Shown: positions 45,381-52,705 of the stretch, in pieces
Position numbering within the stretch: the first letter of the stretch is position 1
Layout of the letters: the number at the start of each line of letters is the position of its first letter
Source of the DNA: Cohnella phaseoli
GTDB taxonomy: Bacteria > Bacillota > Bacilli > Paenibacillales > Paenibacillaceae
Direction of reading: 5' to 3'
Assembly (NCBI RefSeq): GCF_003386235.1
Contig: NZ_QRDZ01000027.1
Location: 62,001 to 126,000, forward strand
Length of the DNA stretch: 64,000 nt
Program-made: the position numbers and the translations under genes
The notes under the pieces: generated by a model
Database searches by the model: none
The model's input: only the letters and a program-made list of their open reading frames with translations
What the model was told of the DNA's origin: nothing

Positions 45381-45842
45381 GGCCAAAAAAGTGCCTCGGT
45401 GCTCGCCGAGCGGGGGAGCGTAGGCCAAAAAAGTGCCTCGGCGCTCGTCGAGCGGGGTAGCGTAGGCCAAAAAAGTGCCTCAGCGTTCGCCTGGCTGGGT
45501 AGCGTAGGCCCAAAAAGTGCCTCGATGCTCGCTTGGCTGGGGAGCGTAGGCCAAAAAAGTGCCTCGATGCTCGACGAGCGTGGGAGCGTAGGCCCAAAAA
45601 GTGCCTCAGCGTTCGCCAAGCGGGGTAGCGTAGGCCAAAAAAGTGCCTCGATGCTCGCCTGGCTGTGGAGCGTAGGCCAAAAAAGTGCCTCGGCGCTCGC
45701 CGAGCGGGGTAGCGTAGGCCAAAAAAGTGCCTCGATGCTTGCCTGGCTGGGTAGCATAGGCCAAAAAAGTGCCTCGGCGCTCGTCGAGCGGGGCATCGTA
45801 GGCCAAAAAAGTGCCTCGTCGCTCGCAGGGCAGGGTATCGAA
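45381..45842. repeat. 42-bp tandem repeat array, 11 copies
   Basis: Eleven head-to-tail units of exactly 42 bp fill 45381-45842. The first half of each unit, GGCCAAAAAAGTGCCTC, is almost invariant; the second half varies between a CTCGxCGAGCGGGG form, which can fold as a CTCGGC/GCCGAG hairpin, and a CGCCTGGCTGGG form. As 42 is divisible by three, frames stay open on both strands and create spurious long reading frames (for example 14-residue VGQKSASALxERGS units). The 648-bp gap 45373-46020 holds only this array, about 120 bp of plain sequence, and the Rrf2 promoter. Confidence 0.95.
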
Positions 45843-45966
45843 TAAACAATCGAAGGAGCACACCCTCGCAACAGCCTGCCAGACTGTTTCGACCTTCGTT
45901 TGCGGTTCGGCTATACGCAATTGCGATCTGCCGGACCGGGATCCACAATCCTCCATCCTCTAAATC

Positions 45967-46005
45967 TTGACACTCGCCCTGTGTTGTAACTATAATGATT
46001 ACAAC
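45967..46005 (+). promoter_or_regulatory. Rrf2 promoter with embedded operator
   Basis: TTGACA (45967-45972), an 18-bp spacer, and TATAAT (45991-45996). The -10 lies inside a 23-bp inverted repeat at 45983-46005, arms GTTGTAAC and ATTACAAC around TATAATG. A bound Rrf2 protein would block RNA polymerase directly, giving autorepression. Confidence 0.85.
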
Positions 46006-46020
46006 GAAAGGGTGTTGCGC

Positions 46021-46458
46021 ATGAAAATCAGCAGCCGTTTTGCTATAGCGGTACACGTGTTGTCGCTGCTTGCAGTTACGCCAAGCGCTCATAATACTTC
46101 GGAGTGGATTGCCGGAAGCGTTGGGACTAATCCGGTTATTATCAGGCGAATTTTGGGGCAGCTTAAGAAGGCGGGGCTTGCGACGGTTAAGGCGGGGAGC
46201 GGCGGTGCTCGTCTGTCGAGAGGCTTGGACGAGATTTCTCTTCTGGATGTCTATCGCGCGGTGGATGTTGTCGAGGAGGGCAAGTTGTTCCATATCCATA
46301 ATGAGCCTAACCCGCAATGCCAAGTCGGCGCTAACATTCAAGCGGTTCTCCAACTGCTGCTGGCGCGAGCGCAGGAAGCAATGGAAGGCGTTCTGGCCGA
46401 CATCACCATGGAGGAACTCGTATCCGTCCTTTCCAAGCAGATTCAAGCACAAGCTTGA
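46021..46458 (+). CDS. Rrf2-family transcriptional regulator, YwnA-like
   Basis: DNA-binding regulator of 145 residues. The winged helix covers ISSRFAIAVHVLSLLAV, TSEWIAGSVGTNPVIIRRILGQLKKAGLATVKAGSGGARLSR. It has only one Cys in the sensor loop (NPQCQVG), unlike iron-sulfur Rrf2 proteins such as NsrR or IscR, so it likely senses something else. The ATG at 46021 is chosen because the family's MKISSRF start lies there; an ATG at 45967 falls on the promoter. Matching operators lie before this gene and before the reductase at 46574, as in the Bacillus ywnA-ywnB pair. Confidence 0.93.
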   Translation: MKISSRFAIAVHVLSLLAVTPSAHNTSEWIAGSVGTNPVIIRRILGQLKKAGLATVKAGSGGARLSRGLDEISLLDVYRAVDVVEEGKLFHIHNEPNPQCQVGANIQAVLQLLLARAQEAMEGVLADITMEELVSVLSKQIQAQA

Positions 46459-46488
46459 GGCGGGCGGACTGCAGTTTTTCATACGCAA

Positions 46489-46511
46489 GTTGTAACCATA
46501 ATGGTTACAAC
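46489..46511 (+). promoter_or_regulatory. Second Rrf2 operator, before the YwnB-like gene
   Basis: A perfect-arm inverted repeat GTTGTAAC / GTTACAAC around CATAATG, the same length and spacing as the Rrf2 gene's own site at 45983. The centre CATAAT could be the -10. Confidence 0.8.
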
Positions 46512-46573
46512 TTAGCGGAAAAAGCTTCACCCTTTCCCTCATAAAAACCACTTTGCTTAGGAGGCAAACGACT

Positions 46574-47215
46574 ATGAAAATCGGAATTATCGCGGCAAGC
46601 GGCAAAGCAGGCACAGCTATTCTGAAGGAAGCGGTAGCGAGAGGTCATGAGGTTACGGCGTTCGTGCGCGATGCAGCGAAAATCAAGGAAAGCGGAGTTA
46701 AGGTTGTGCAGAAGGACGCGTTCCAACTGACGGCGGAGGATGTAACGGGTTTGGATGTCGTCGTGAACGCCTTCGGAGCTCCGCTCGGTCAGGAGCATCT
46801 GCATGTGGAAGCGGGTCGGTCTCTGATTCAAGCGTTCCAAGGCGCACCGGATACCCGTTTGATTATCGTCGGAGGCGCCGGCAGCTTGTACGTGGACGAA
46901 GCCAAAACGCTGCGAGTAGTGGACACGCCCGACTTCCCGGATCTGTTCAAAGCGACGGCTTCCAATCAAGCTCAGAATCTCCAGGACCTGAAGGAGTCGA
47001 CAGGCGTCAAGTGGACCTTCGTCAGCCCGTCCGCCTTCTTTAACCCGGAAGGCAAGCGAACAGGGACATATCGTACCGGTAAAGACCATCTGCTGGTTAA
47101 CTCCTCAGGCGAAAGCCATGTCAGCTATGCCGACTACGCGATCGCTATCGTCGATGAGATCGAGAATCCGCAACACGTAAATGAGCGGTTTACAGTCGTT
47201 TCCGATTTTGAATAG
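46574..47215 (+). CDS. NAD(P)-binding reductase, YwnB-like
   Basis: Atypical short-chain dehydrogenase of 213 residues with an N-terminal Rossmann motif (KIGIIAASGKAGTAILKEAVARGHEVTAFVRD) and IIVGGAGSLYV, as in YwnB-type NAD(P)H-binding proteins. It lacks the YxxxK catalytic pair of classical SDRs. The start at 46574 follows TTAGGAGG. It is probably controlled by the adjacent Rrf2 protein via the operator at 46489. Relatives respond to reactive electrophiles or redox stress, but the substrate is not known. A terminator follows at 47231. Confidence 0.9.
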   Translation: MKIGIIAASGKAGTAILKEAVARGHEVTAFVRDAAKIKESGVKVVQKDAFQLTAEDVTGLDVVVNAFGAPLGQEHLHVEAGRSLIQAFQGAPDTRLIIVGGAGSLYVDEAKTLRVVDTPDFPDLFKATASNQAQNLQDLKESTGVKWTFVSPSAFFNPEGKRTGTYRTGKDHLLVNSSGESHVSYADYAIAIVDEIENPQHVNERFTVVSDFE

Positions 47216-47230
47216 AGCCCCTGTCGAACG

Positions 47231-47278
47231 AAAAAGGTGCAGGCTATTTCCCGTTGACGGAGTAGCTGCACCTTCTTT
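47231..47278. terminator. Terminator between convergent genes
   Basis: Arms AAGGTGCAG (47234-47242) and CTGCACCTT (47266-47274) flank a 23-bp loop, with an A run before and CTTT after, so it can act on both strands. Confidence 0.65.
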
Positions 47279-47282
47279 GCCG

Positions 47283-47456
47283 TTATTCTCTTTCGCTTTG
47301 GTGATCGGCAGTCGCGTTCGCCGCCCCGTTCTGCTCGAACGCCTCAGCCGCCTCCTCAGCGGAGAACTCTACGTCATCTTCTCCGGGGACAGGCATCTTG
47401 TTAAGCGGGATGGATTGAACCTCCGCCTTCGATAATTTGTCTCGGTGATTGGCCAT
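47283..47456 (-). CDS. Small acidic protein, YfhD-like
   Basis: Small protein of 57 residues: MANHRDKLSKAEVQSIPLNK, then an acidic DDVEFSAEEAAEAFEQNG segment. The DVEFSxExA core resembles the YfhD family of small bacillar proteins, whose function is unknown. The ATG at 47456 follows GAGGAGCG at good spacing on the minus strand. It is too short for a confident family call, but the ribosome site, acidic bias and terminator at its 3' side support a real gene. Confidence 0.65.
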   Translation of the reverse strand: MANHRDKLSKAEVQSIPLNKMPVPGEDDVEFSAEEAAEAFEQNGAANATADHQSERE

Positions 47457-47785
47457 GAGAACATCGCTCCTCTGCATCGTTAATTAGATCCACTGATTAG
47501 TGTGCAATGGAGACGGTTCGTTTATGCGCCGCACAAGAAGCAAGCGTCTTCGCTGCTCAGTGCTGCATGCATTACGGCGCGTTCGGCCGTAAGGCCGACA
47601 TCTGAATCTGCATTAAACCGCAAGCTGCGAAATTCGCGATGACCCTGGCGCGGTTTCGTAGCTTTCTTCTTTAATTCGAAGTATACTGACGGAAACAAGA
47701 GCAAACGCCGGATGAAGAACGGATAACGGGATAAAACGGCGCATCTTCTCCGGACGCGGCCGGGGATTAGACGGGGGCGGAACGC
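47457..47785. other. Intergenic region before the isoprenoid-synthase-like gene
   Basis: 329 bp with no convincing gene. A TATACT box at 47682-47687 is a possible -10 for the following operon, about 100 bp before its start. A GC-rich hairpin (TTCGGCCGTAAGGCCGA) lies near 47584. A 60-codon minus-strand frame at 47522-47704 starts with TTG, lacks a ribosome site and is not accepted. Confidence 0.45.
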
Positions 47786-48775
47786 ATGAATGGAATGCGG
47801 GAGGTTTGGCTGGGACGGTACGAGGGGGAGCTAGCGCGGATATTTGCGGAAGCGACGGACGGTCTTTCGGCATTGCCGGCACCTCTCGCCGATTTGGCAT
47901 CGTCGCTGCTGAAGAGCTTCAATCCAGTGGCCTCGAATTCGGGAGAAGCCGGCGGAGGAACGAACTACATTTGCTTTCTTCTGCCTTTCTGGTTCAAGGA
48001 GCTGACCGGGTGTGGGGACGATCTGTGCCGGGAACTCGCGGTTGGCAACGTGTACGCGATGCTGCACTTCTTCTTGCTCGACGATGTGATGGATGCGAAG
48101 GCCGTTGTAGACCTAAAGGAGACGAGACGCGCATTGGCACTTGGTCAGATGCTGCATGAGGCGTTTAAACGGCGGTATGGGTATTATTTTCCGGCGGAAT
48201 CCCCGCTTTGGGAGCGGTACGAGACGTATCTCGCCGACTGGGCTTGTGCCGTTGCAGATGAAGGCGACCAGAAGGCAGATCCCGCTAATCCCGCTGCTCT
48301 GGCGCGCAAATCGGCGCCCGTGAAGCTGTGCGCGGCAGGCATGCTGCTAGTGTCCGGGCGGGCGGAGCGCCTTCCCCAGATGGAGGAGGCGCTCGATCTC
48401 GCTCTGGCGACGCTGCAGCTTTCCGACGATTGGGCCGACTGGCGGGAGGACTTGGCCGAGGACGGGGAAAGGCGCAACGCTTTTCTGACGCTCGTTCGGC
48501 GTGCGCTGGAACTCCCTTCGAACCAACCGTTGGAAGAACGGTTGGTCAAACGAGGGATCTATCGGATTGGCTGTTTGCGAGAGTTGGTTGGAATCGCCAA
48601 AGGGCATCACGAGAAACTCGTAAATATGCCCGAAGTTCCTGAAGCGTTGCTGGCCTTTCATGCGGATATTGTAATGGGGCTTGAGAAGGATGCTATTGAA
48701 ACGGAAGAACGAGTTGATCAATTGGCAGCCGAAGGCGGATTATCCATGCTTTTGTCGAATCTATCAAATAAATGA
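47786..48775 (+). CDS. Class I isoprenoid/terpene-synthase-like protein
   Basis: Soluble, highly helical protein of 329 residues. Two acidic motifs mark the class I isoprenoid-synthase fold: HFFLLDDVMD with DDVMD at residues 99-103 (a DDxxD motif), and SDDWADWREDLAEDGERRN at 213-231, the position of the second metal-binding motif. Such enzymes bind a prenyl diphosphate through magnesium and either cyclise it or transfer it, as ComQ does to a peptide Trp. Similarity to a named family is otherwise weak. The gene is 69 bp ahead of an NHLP-leader peptide gene on the same strand, so the peptide is the likely substrate (inference). The ATG follows GGGGGCGGAACGC. Confidence 0.75.
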   Translation: MNGMREVWLGRYEGELARIFAEATDGLSALPAPLADLASSLLKSFNPVASNSGEAGGGTNYICFLLPFWFKELTGCGDDLCRELAVGNVYAMLHFFLLDDVMDAKAVVDLKETRRALALGQMLHEAFKRRYGYYFPAESPLWERYETYLADWACAVADEGDQKADPANPAALARKSAPVKLCAAGMLLVSGRAERLPQMEEALDLALATLQLSDDWADWREDLAEDGERRNAFLTLVRRALELPSNQPLEERLVKRGIYRIGCLRELVGIAKGHHEKLVNMPEVPEALLAFHADIVMGLEKDAIETEERVDQLAAEGGLSMLLSNLSNK

Positions 48776-48844
48776 GGACTTTTGACCGAGGTCCATGGTA
48801 TGATGAAAATAGGCTTAACCACATTTTGGGAAGGGCGTGCTCTC

Positions 48845-49081
48845 ATGTCACTGGAATCTCTTAAAGTGCAGATTATCAAGAAAGCTTGGGAAGATCCCGC
48901 TTTCAAGACAAGTCTTCTGAGCGAACCTAAGGAAGCGATCAAAGCTGCGTTCGGGATCGACATTCCCGCCGGCATCGACCTGAAGGTCGTAGAAGAAACC
49001 GCTTCGCAGTACTTCCTGGTACTTCCTCCAAACCCGGAGGATGTCGACGGCGGAGACCCAAGCGTCAATATCGTGTGGTAA
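48845..49081 (+). CDS. NHLP-leader RiPP-like precursor peptide
   Basis: Peptide of 78 residues. The first 64 form a nitrile-hydratase-like leader (NHLP): KVQIIKKAWEDPAFKTSLLS, EPKEAIKAAFGIDIPAG, LKVVEETASQYFLVLPPNP. After an acidic stretch comes a single Gly-Gly (69-70), then only DPSVNIVW, ending in Trp. Cleavage after Gly-Gly, as C39-type peptidases do on such leaders, would release that octapeptide. No peptidase or exporter lies nearby. The start at 48845 matches the usual family N-terminus, with GGGAAGGG ahead; an ATG at 48800 is possible. It follows the isoprenoid-synthase-like gene and precedes a terminator. Confidence 0.85.
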   Translation: MSLESLKVQIIKKAWEDPAFKTSLLSEPKEAIKAAFGIDIPAGIDLKVVEETASQYFLVLPPNPEDVDGGDPSVNIVW

Positions 49082-49099
49082 TGGAATACGGTCTGCGGA

Positions 49100-49133
49100 A
49101 GAATCGAAGGGTTTTCCTTCGGTTCTTTTTTTG
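49100..49133 (+). terminator. Terminator after the precursor gene
   Basis: Arms GAATCGAAGG and CCTTCGGTTC around GTTTT, followed by seven Ts. It ends the two-gene unit and also lies between convergent genes. Confidence 0.85.
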
Positions 49134-49144
49134 GCGTTGAACGG

Positions 49145-51058
49145 TCAAGCGCCGGTACCGCTTAGCGAGTCGGGCTCCTCGGCGGCTGTGACTAACGGGA
49201 AGCGGATAATGGCTTCGGTTCCTTGCTGTTTGACGCTCCGGAATTCGATTGTGCCCTTCATGACTTCGATAATGCGGAAGGTAACCATGAGGCCGAGACC
49301 GGTTCCCTTCGCTTTGGTCGAGAAAAACGGGACTCCCAGCTTGGCGATTTGTTCCTCTTCCATCCCTTCTCCGTTGTCCTTGACCCGAATGACGACTTCG
49401 TCGTTCTCGGCGGTGGCGGATACCTCGATTTTCCCATTTGACCCCGTTGCTTCCAGACTGTTTTTGATCACGTTGATGAACGCCTGTTTGAGCTTGGAAG
49501 AATTTCCGTGGCAATAAAGGCCGGTTTGCGAACGGAACAGAAGAACTGTATCGTGCATCGCGGCTAGCGGAGTCATCATCGTCTCAATCTTGGACATTTC
49601 CTCCGATAAATTCAGCAAAGACACGGTCTCCATCTCCGGCTTCGCGAAGGTTAGAAAATCGGTGATGATCGTGGCCGCTCGGTCCAGCTCGTTTGTTGCC
49701 ATATCGAAGAACGGCTTGTTTTTGTCATCGGATTTACCCGACAGCAGCTGCAGGAAGCCTCTTGTCACCTGGAGCGGATTGCGGACCTCGTGTGCCACGG
49801 AAGCGGCGAGGTCGCTGATGATTTTCAGTTTCTCCGTTCTCTCGAGCCTATGGTTGTACAGCTCCAGCTTCTTGGAGTAATTGACCAGTGTGCCGTAATC
49901 GGCGGAGATTCGTCTGGCGAGAATGATGACGAGCGTCACCATGAGCCCGACAACGCCGAATTTCCATAGGAAGAGCGTATAAGTTCTCTCGCTTAAATAG
50001 TAGATGATCATGTCGGCCGTTCCCAGTATCGCTAGCAGAAACATTCCTATCGATAACGTGATGGCGTTTTTGTTTCCTTTAAGCGCATGGATGATGGACA
50101 AGACAAGAACAAGAACGAGTTGGAACAGAATCAGAACTCCGAAAATACGATTCGAGAGCAAGTAATAAGGCTGGAAGAAGCGACCGTTCGTTACAGCGTA
50201 AATCAGCAACGCAAGCAGGCCAAGAGCGGAATAGCCCGTTTGGAAATAACGAAACTTCGTGAAAAAGCGGAACTGGCCCTCGAACATCTGATCGATATAG
50301 TAGATGAGAGACGGGAACAGCACGAACATCGACGCGTCGAACAGGTACGACAGCAGGCGCCCGTATTCTTCGAAATAGATGTAAGGAAGCGGCGAATAGA
50401 AGATCATCAGCAGACCCGTCGTGAGGGCGATCAGGGAAAGCGAGATCCACGTGCTGCGCTGTCTCCGATGTAAGTATCCGGTGCAAATGAGCATGATCAA
50501 CCCCAGGAAAGCGATGCCCGTTCCGAGAAGGACATCGGCAATGTCCCGGGAGATGAACCGCCCGGAGAGATCGTTGAAATCGTCGAGCCGAATGCCGCCG
50601 ACCAAGCCGGCCCGTTCTCCCGTGACCAGGATGCGAATATACAGATCGGAAGACTCCGAGAGCGCCCCGATCGGCAAAATCAGCTTGTTCAGATCGAAAG
50701 CGAAAGCCCGGGTCGATTCCAGAAGCAGCTGCTCCCCCCGATAGACGGCGATATCTTGCGCATACAAGCGATCCGCCAGCAAACCTGGATTGACCCAATC
50801 CGAAGTAGGAGGCAGAACAAGCCGGATCCATACGCCGCGACTTTCGCGCGGTAGCGTCGTTCCGGGATCGTAAATATCTGCCTCCAGCCAATCTCCTTCA
50901 ACCGAGGAAGGAAGGTCAAGAGAACCCTTTTCCGGGATATATTGAATTTGCCAATGCTGGATCGTAACCGCGTGATGCTGGGCACTGGCAAGCTGAGGCG
51001 CAAGTATAAACAGGAATACAAACGCTCCCAAAGCCGATATTCTTAGCACCGACTTCAT
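49145..51058 (-). CDS. Seven-helix sensor histidine kinase
   Basis: Membrane kinase of 637 residues. A signal-like N-terminal helix is followed by a 7TMR-DISM-type extracytoplasmic domain (about residues 28-180) and seven helices to about residue 385, then a HisKA domain with His near 422 (SVAHEVRNPLQVTRG) and an HATPase domain (INVIKNSLEATG, DNGEGMEEE, KGTGLGLMV). The kinase domain resembles sporulation kinases that feed a phosphorelay. No regulator adjoins. It converges on the isoprenoid-synthase/peptide unit, with stop codons 64 bp apart, so it could be its receptor, like ComP for ComX. That link rests on position alone. Confidence 0.9.
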   Translation of the reverse strand: MKSVLRISALGAFVFLFILAPQLASAQHHAVTIQHWQIQYIPEKGSLDLPSSVEGDWLEADIYDPGTTLPRESRGVWIRLVLPPTSDWVNPGLLADRLYAQDIAVYRGEQLLLESTRAFAFDLNKLILPIGALSESSDLYIRILVTGERAGLVGGIRLDDFNDLSGRFISRDIADVLLGTGIAFLGLIMLICTGYLHRRQRSTWISLSLIALTTGLLMIFYSPLPYIYFEEYGRLLSYLFDASMFVLFPSLIYYIDQMFEGQFRFFTKFRYFQTGYSALGLLALLIYAVTNGRFFQPYYLLSNRIFGVLILFQLVLVLVLSIIHALKGNKNAITLSIGMFLLAILGTADMIIYYLSERTYTLFLWKFGVVGLMVTLVIILARRISADYGTLVNYSKKLELYNHRLERTEKLKIISDLAASVAHEVRNPLQVTRGFLQLLSGKSDDKNKPFFDMATNELDRAATIITDFLTFAKPEMETVSLLNLSEEMSKIETMMTPLAAMHDTVLLFRSQTGLYCHGNSSKLKQAFINVIKNSLEATGSNGKIEVSATAENDEVVIRVKDNGEGMEEEQIAKLGVPFFSTKAKGTGLGLMVTFRIIEVMKGTIEFRSVKQQGTEAIIRFPLVTAAEEPDSLSGTGA

Positions 51059-51157
51059 CGTACACCTCGCAAGTTACAAGTTATGCGTCTAACGTATCAC
51101 AAAACCATCAATAATGTATAAAATTCGACAATATTTGTCATCATTCTGGGCAACTAT

Positions 51158-52579
51158 TTATTCTTTCTTCAAAGATGCACTTAATCTTCGAATCCCTTCT
51201 TCTATTCTGCTTTCAGATAAATTCCCGTACCCGATAATGATCCGGTGCCTTTGGACGTCCCGCCGGAAGGCATGAACGGCAACCGGATAGACTCTGACGC
51301 CATTTTCTTCGATGACGGAAAGGAGCTCCGGCGTAAAAGAGATCCCGGCGAATTCAGCGATCAGATGGATGCCGGTGGAATGGCCGAGAATGCGCACAGC
51401 GTCTCCGAACGAATGGCGCAGCTGCCGAATGAGGAAGTCTCGGCGCTTGCGGTAAAGCTTTTTCATCTTCGCGATGTGTCGGTCCAGGTAGCCTTCTTCG
51501 ATGAATTCGGCAAGGATAAGCTGCTCCAACGACGGCGTGTGGAGGTCGGTGAGCCATTTCAAACCCCGAGCACGTTCGATAAGAGAAGCAGGGAGGACGA
51601 TGTAGCCCATACGAAGCGCCGGGGACAAAATTTTACTGAACGTGCCGATGTAGACGACGCGCTCCGGATCGAGCCCTTGCAGAGAGCTGACGGGTGCGCC
51701 CTCGTAACGAAATTCGCTGTCGTAATCGTCTTCGACGATGTAGCTTCCGGTTCTGGCCGCATACTGGATGAGCTGGACCCGCCGCTGGATCGGGAGTAGG
51801 CCCCCGATCGGAAATTGGTGGGACGGCGTGACGTAAACGAACTTGGGGCTGATGTCTGAAGGCAGGAGGTCGGTGATCATACCCGAATCGTCGACAGGAA
51901 TCGGATGAAGCTTCGCCCCGGGAAGCGAGAACATCGTATGGATATCGGAGGTGATCGGATCTTCCACCAAGACATCCGACTTTCCGTTCAGCAGCAGCTT
52001 GGCGACTAATGAAATCGCCTGCGTGGCGCCGGTCGTCACCAGAAGCTGTTCCGGTTCGCAGACGACTCCCCTGGACCTGCGCAAGTATCGGGCGAGTACG
52101 CCGCGAAGCTCGTGCCGTCCTTCCGGTCGGCCGTAGCCGAACGCTTCGGGCGAAGCTTCCGTGCAAATCCGTTTGGCTAGATCTCCCCATAGCTTCTTCG
52201 GAAACAGATCGAGAGCGGGAATGCCGTGGCGAAAATCGACCAGATCCGGATTGACGAGACCATCTCTTATAAGCGGCTGCGAATCGTGCGGGACAGATCG
52301 GGCGGCCGGAACGGATGGCTCGATAAGCGGCAGAAGGGTGCCCTCGGCGACGAACGTTCCCGAACCGCGGCGGCCTTCGATGTAGCCTTCGGCGAGCAAC
52401 TGCTCGTAAGCCTCCACGATAACCGTCCGGGACACCTGCAGGCTGGATGCCAAATCACGCGTACTGGGAAGCTGATCTCCTCCTTGAAGCTCCCCGTGCA
52501 AGATCCTCTGGCGGAAGGCCTCGTAAATTTGTCTGAACAGGGGCGTCCCGGAAGTTCGATCGATCGCCGTCCACATCAT
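51158..52579 (-). CDS. MocR-type PLP-dependent transcriptional regulator
   Basis: Regulator of 473 residues. The GntR winged helix (LFRQIYEAFRQRILHGELQG, LPSTRDLASSLQVSRTVIVEAYEQLLAEGYIEGRRGSGTFV) precedes an aminotransferase-like domain with ATQAISL, SHQFPIGGLLPI, VEDDYDSEFRYEG and the PLP Lys in VVYIGTFSKILSPALRMG. Starts at Met-Met on 52579 with GGAGAAG upstream. It is divergent from the proline-dehydrogenase-like gene at 52706, which may be its target. It is the second MocR protein in the window and not closely similar to the first. Confidence 0.92.
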   Translation of the reverse strand: MMWTAIDRTSGTPLFRQIYEAFRQRILHGELQGGDQLPSTRDLASSLQVSRTVIVEAYEQLLAEGYIEGRRGSGTFVAEGTLLPLIEPSVPAARSVPHDSQPLIRDGLVNPDLVDFRHGIPALDLFPKKLWGDLAKRICTEASPEAFGYGRPEGRHELRGVLARYLRRSRGVVCEPEQLLVTTGATQAISLVAKLLLNGKSDVLVEDPITSDIHTMFSLPGAKLHPIPVDDSGMITDLLPSDISPKFVYVTPSHQFPIGGLLPIQRRVQLIQYAARTGSYIVEDDYDSEFRYEGAPVSSLQGLDPERVVYIGTFSKILSPALRMGYIVLPASLIERARGLKWLTDLHTPSLEQLILAEFIEEGYLDRHIAKMKKLYRKRRDFLIRQLRHSFGDAVRILGHSTGIHLIAEFAGISFTPELLSVIEENGVRVYPVAVHAFRRDVQRHRIIIGYGNLSESRIEEGIRRLSASLKKE

Positions 52580-52597
52580 TTCTCTTCTCCTTCGTGC

Positions 52598-52648
52598 AAA
52601 GTGGTATGGTCAAAAATGCGTTCAAGTGATCCTGTTACAGTCCACTTT
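52598..52648. promoter_or_regulatory. Divergent MocR/proline-dehydrogenase control region
   Basis: AAAGTGG at 52598-52604, AAGTGATCC at 52624, and CCACTTT at 52642-52648 form a direct repeat (26 bp apart) plus an inverted copy. This mixed layout is common for MocR operators. TTGxxA-type boxes are not clear. Confidence 0.5.
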
Positions 52649-52705
52649 AACACGGTACATTAGGACTGGGAAGTTGGAAAAAGAGAAGAAGGGGAGAAGA
52701 CGGGA

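Noticed and set aside
45381-45842. CRISPR array
   Set aside because: The units are contiguous with variable halves, without separate unique spacers of constant length, and no cas genes are present.
44565-45845. A 426-codon plus-strand frame overlapping the AraC-type regulator
   Set aside because: It is out of frame with a well-supported regulator for most of its length and continues into the repeat array.
45311-46614. Long open frames across the 42-bp array (for example 420 codons on the minus strand)
   Set aside because: They exist only because 42 is divisible by three and the unit has no stop; other frames are open too, and the 5' part covers the Rrf2 gene on the other strand.
47522-47704. 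60-codon minus-strand gene
   Set aside because: TTG start without a ribosome site, and no recognisable sequence feature.
48845-49081. True ComX homologue
   Set aside because: The leader is clearly NHLP type and not the ComX leader; only the short Trp-ending core resembles a ComX product.
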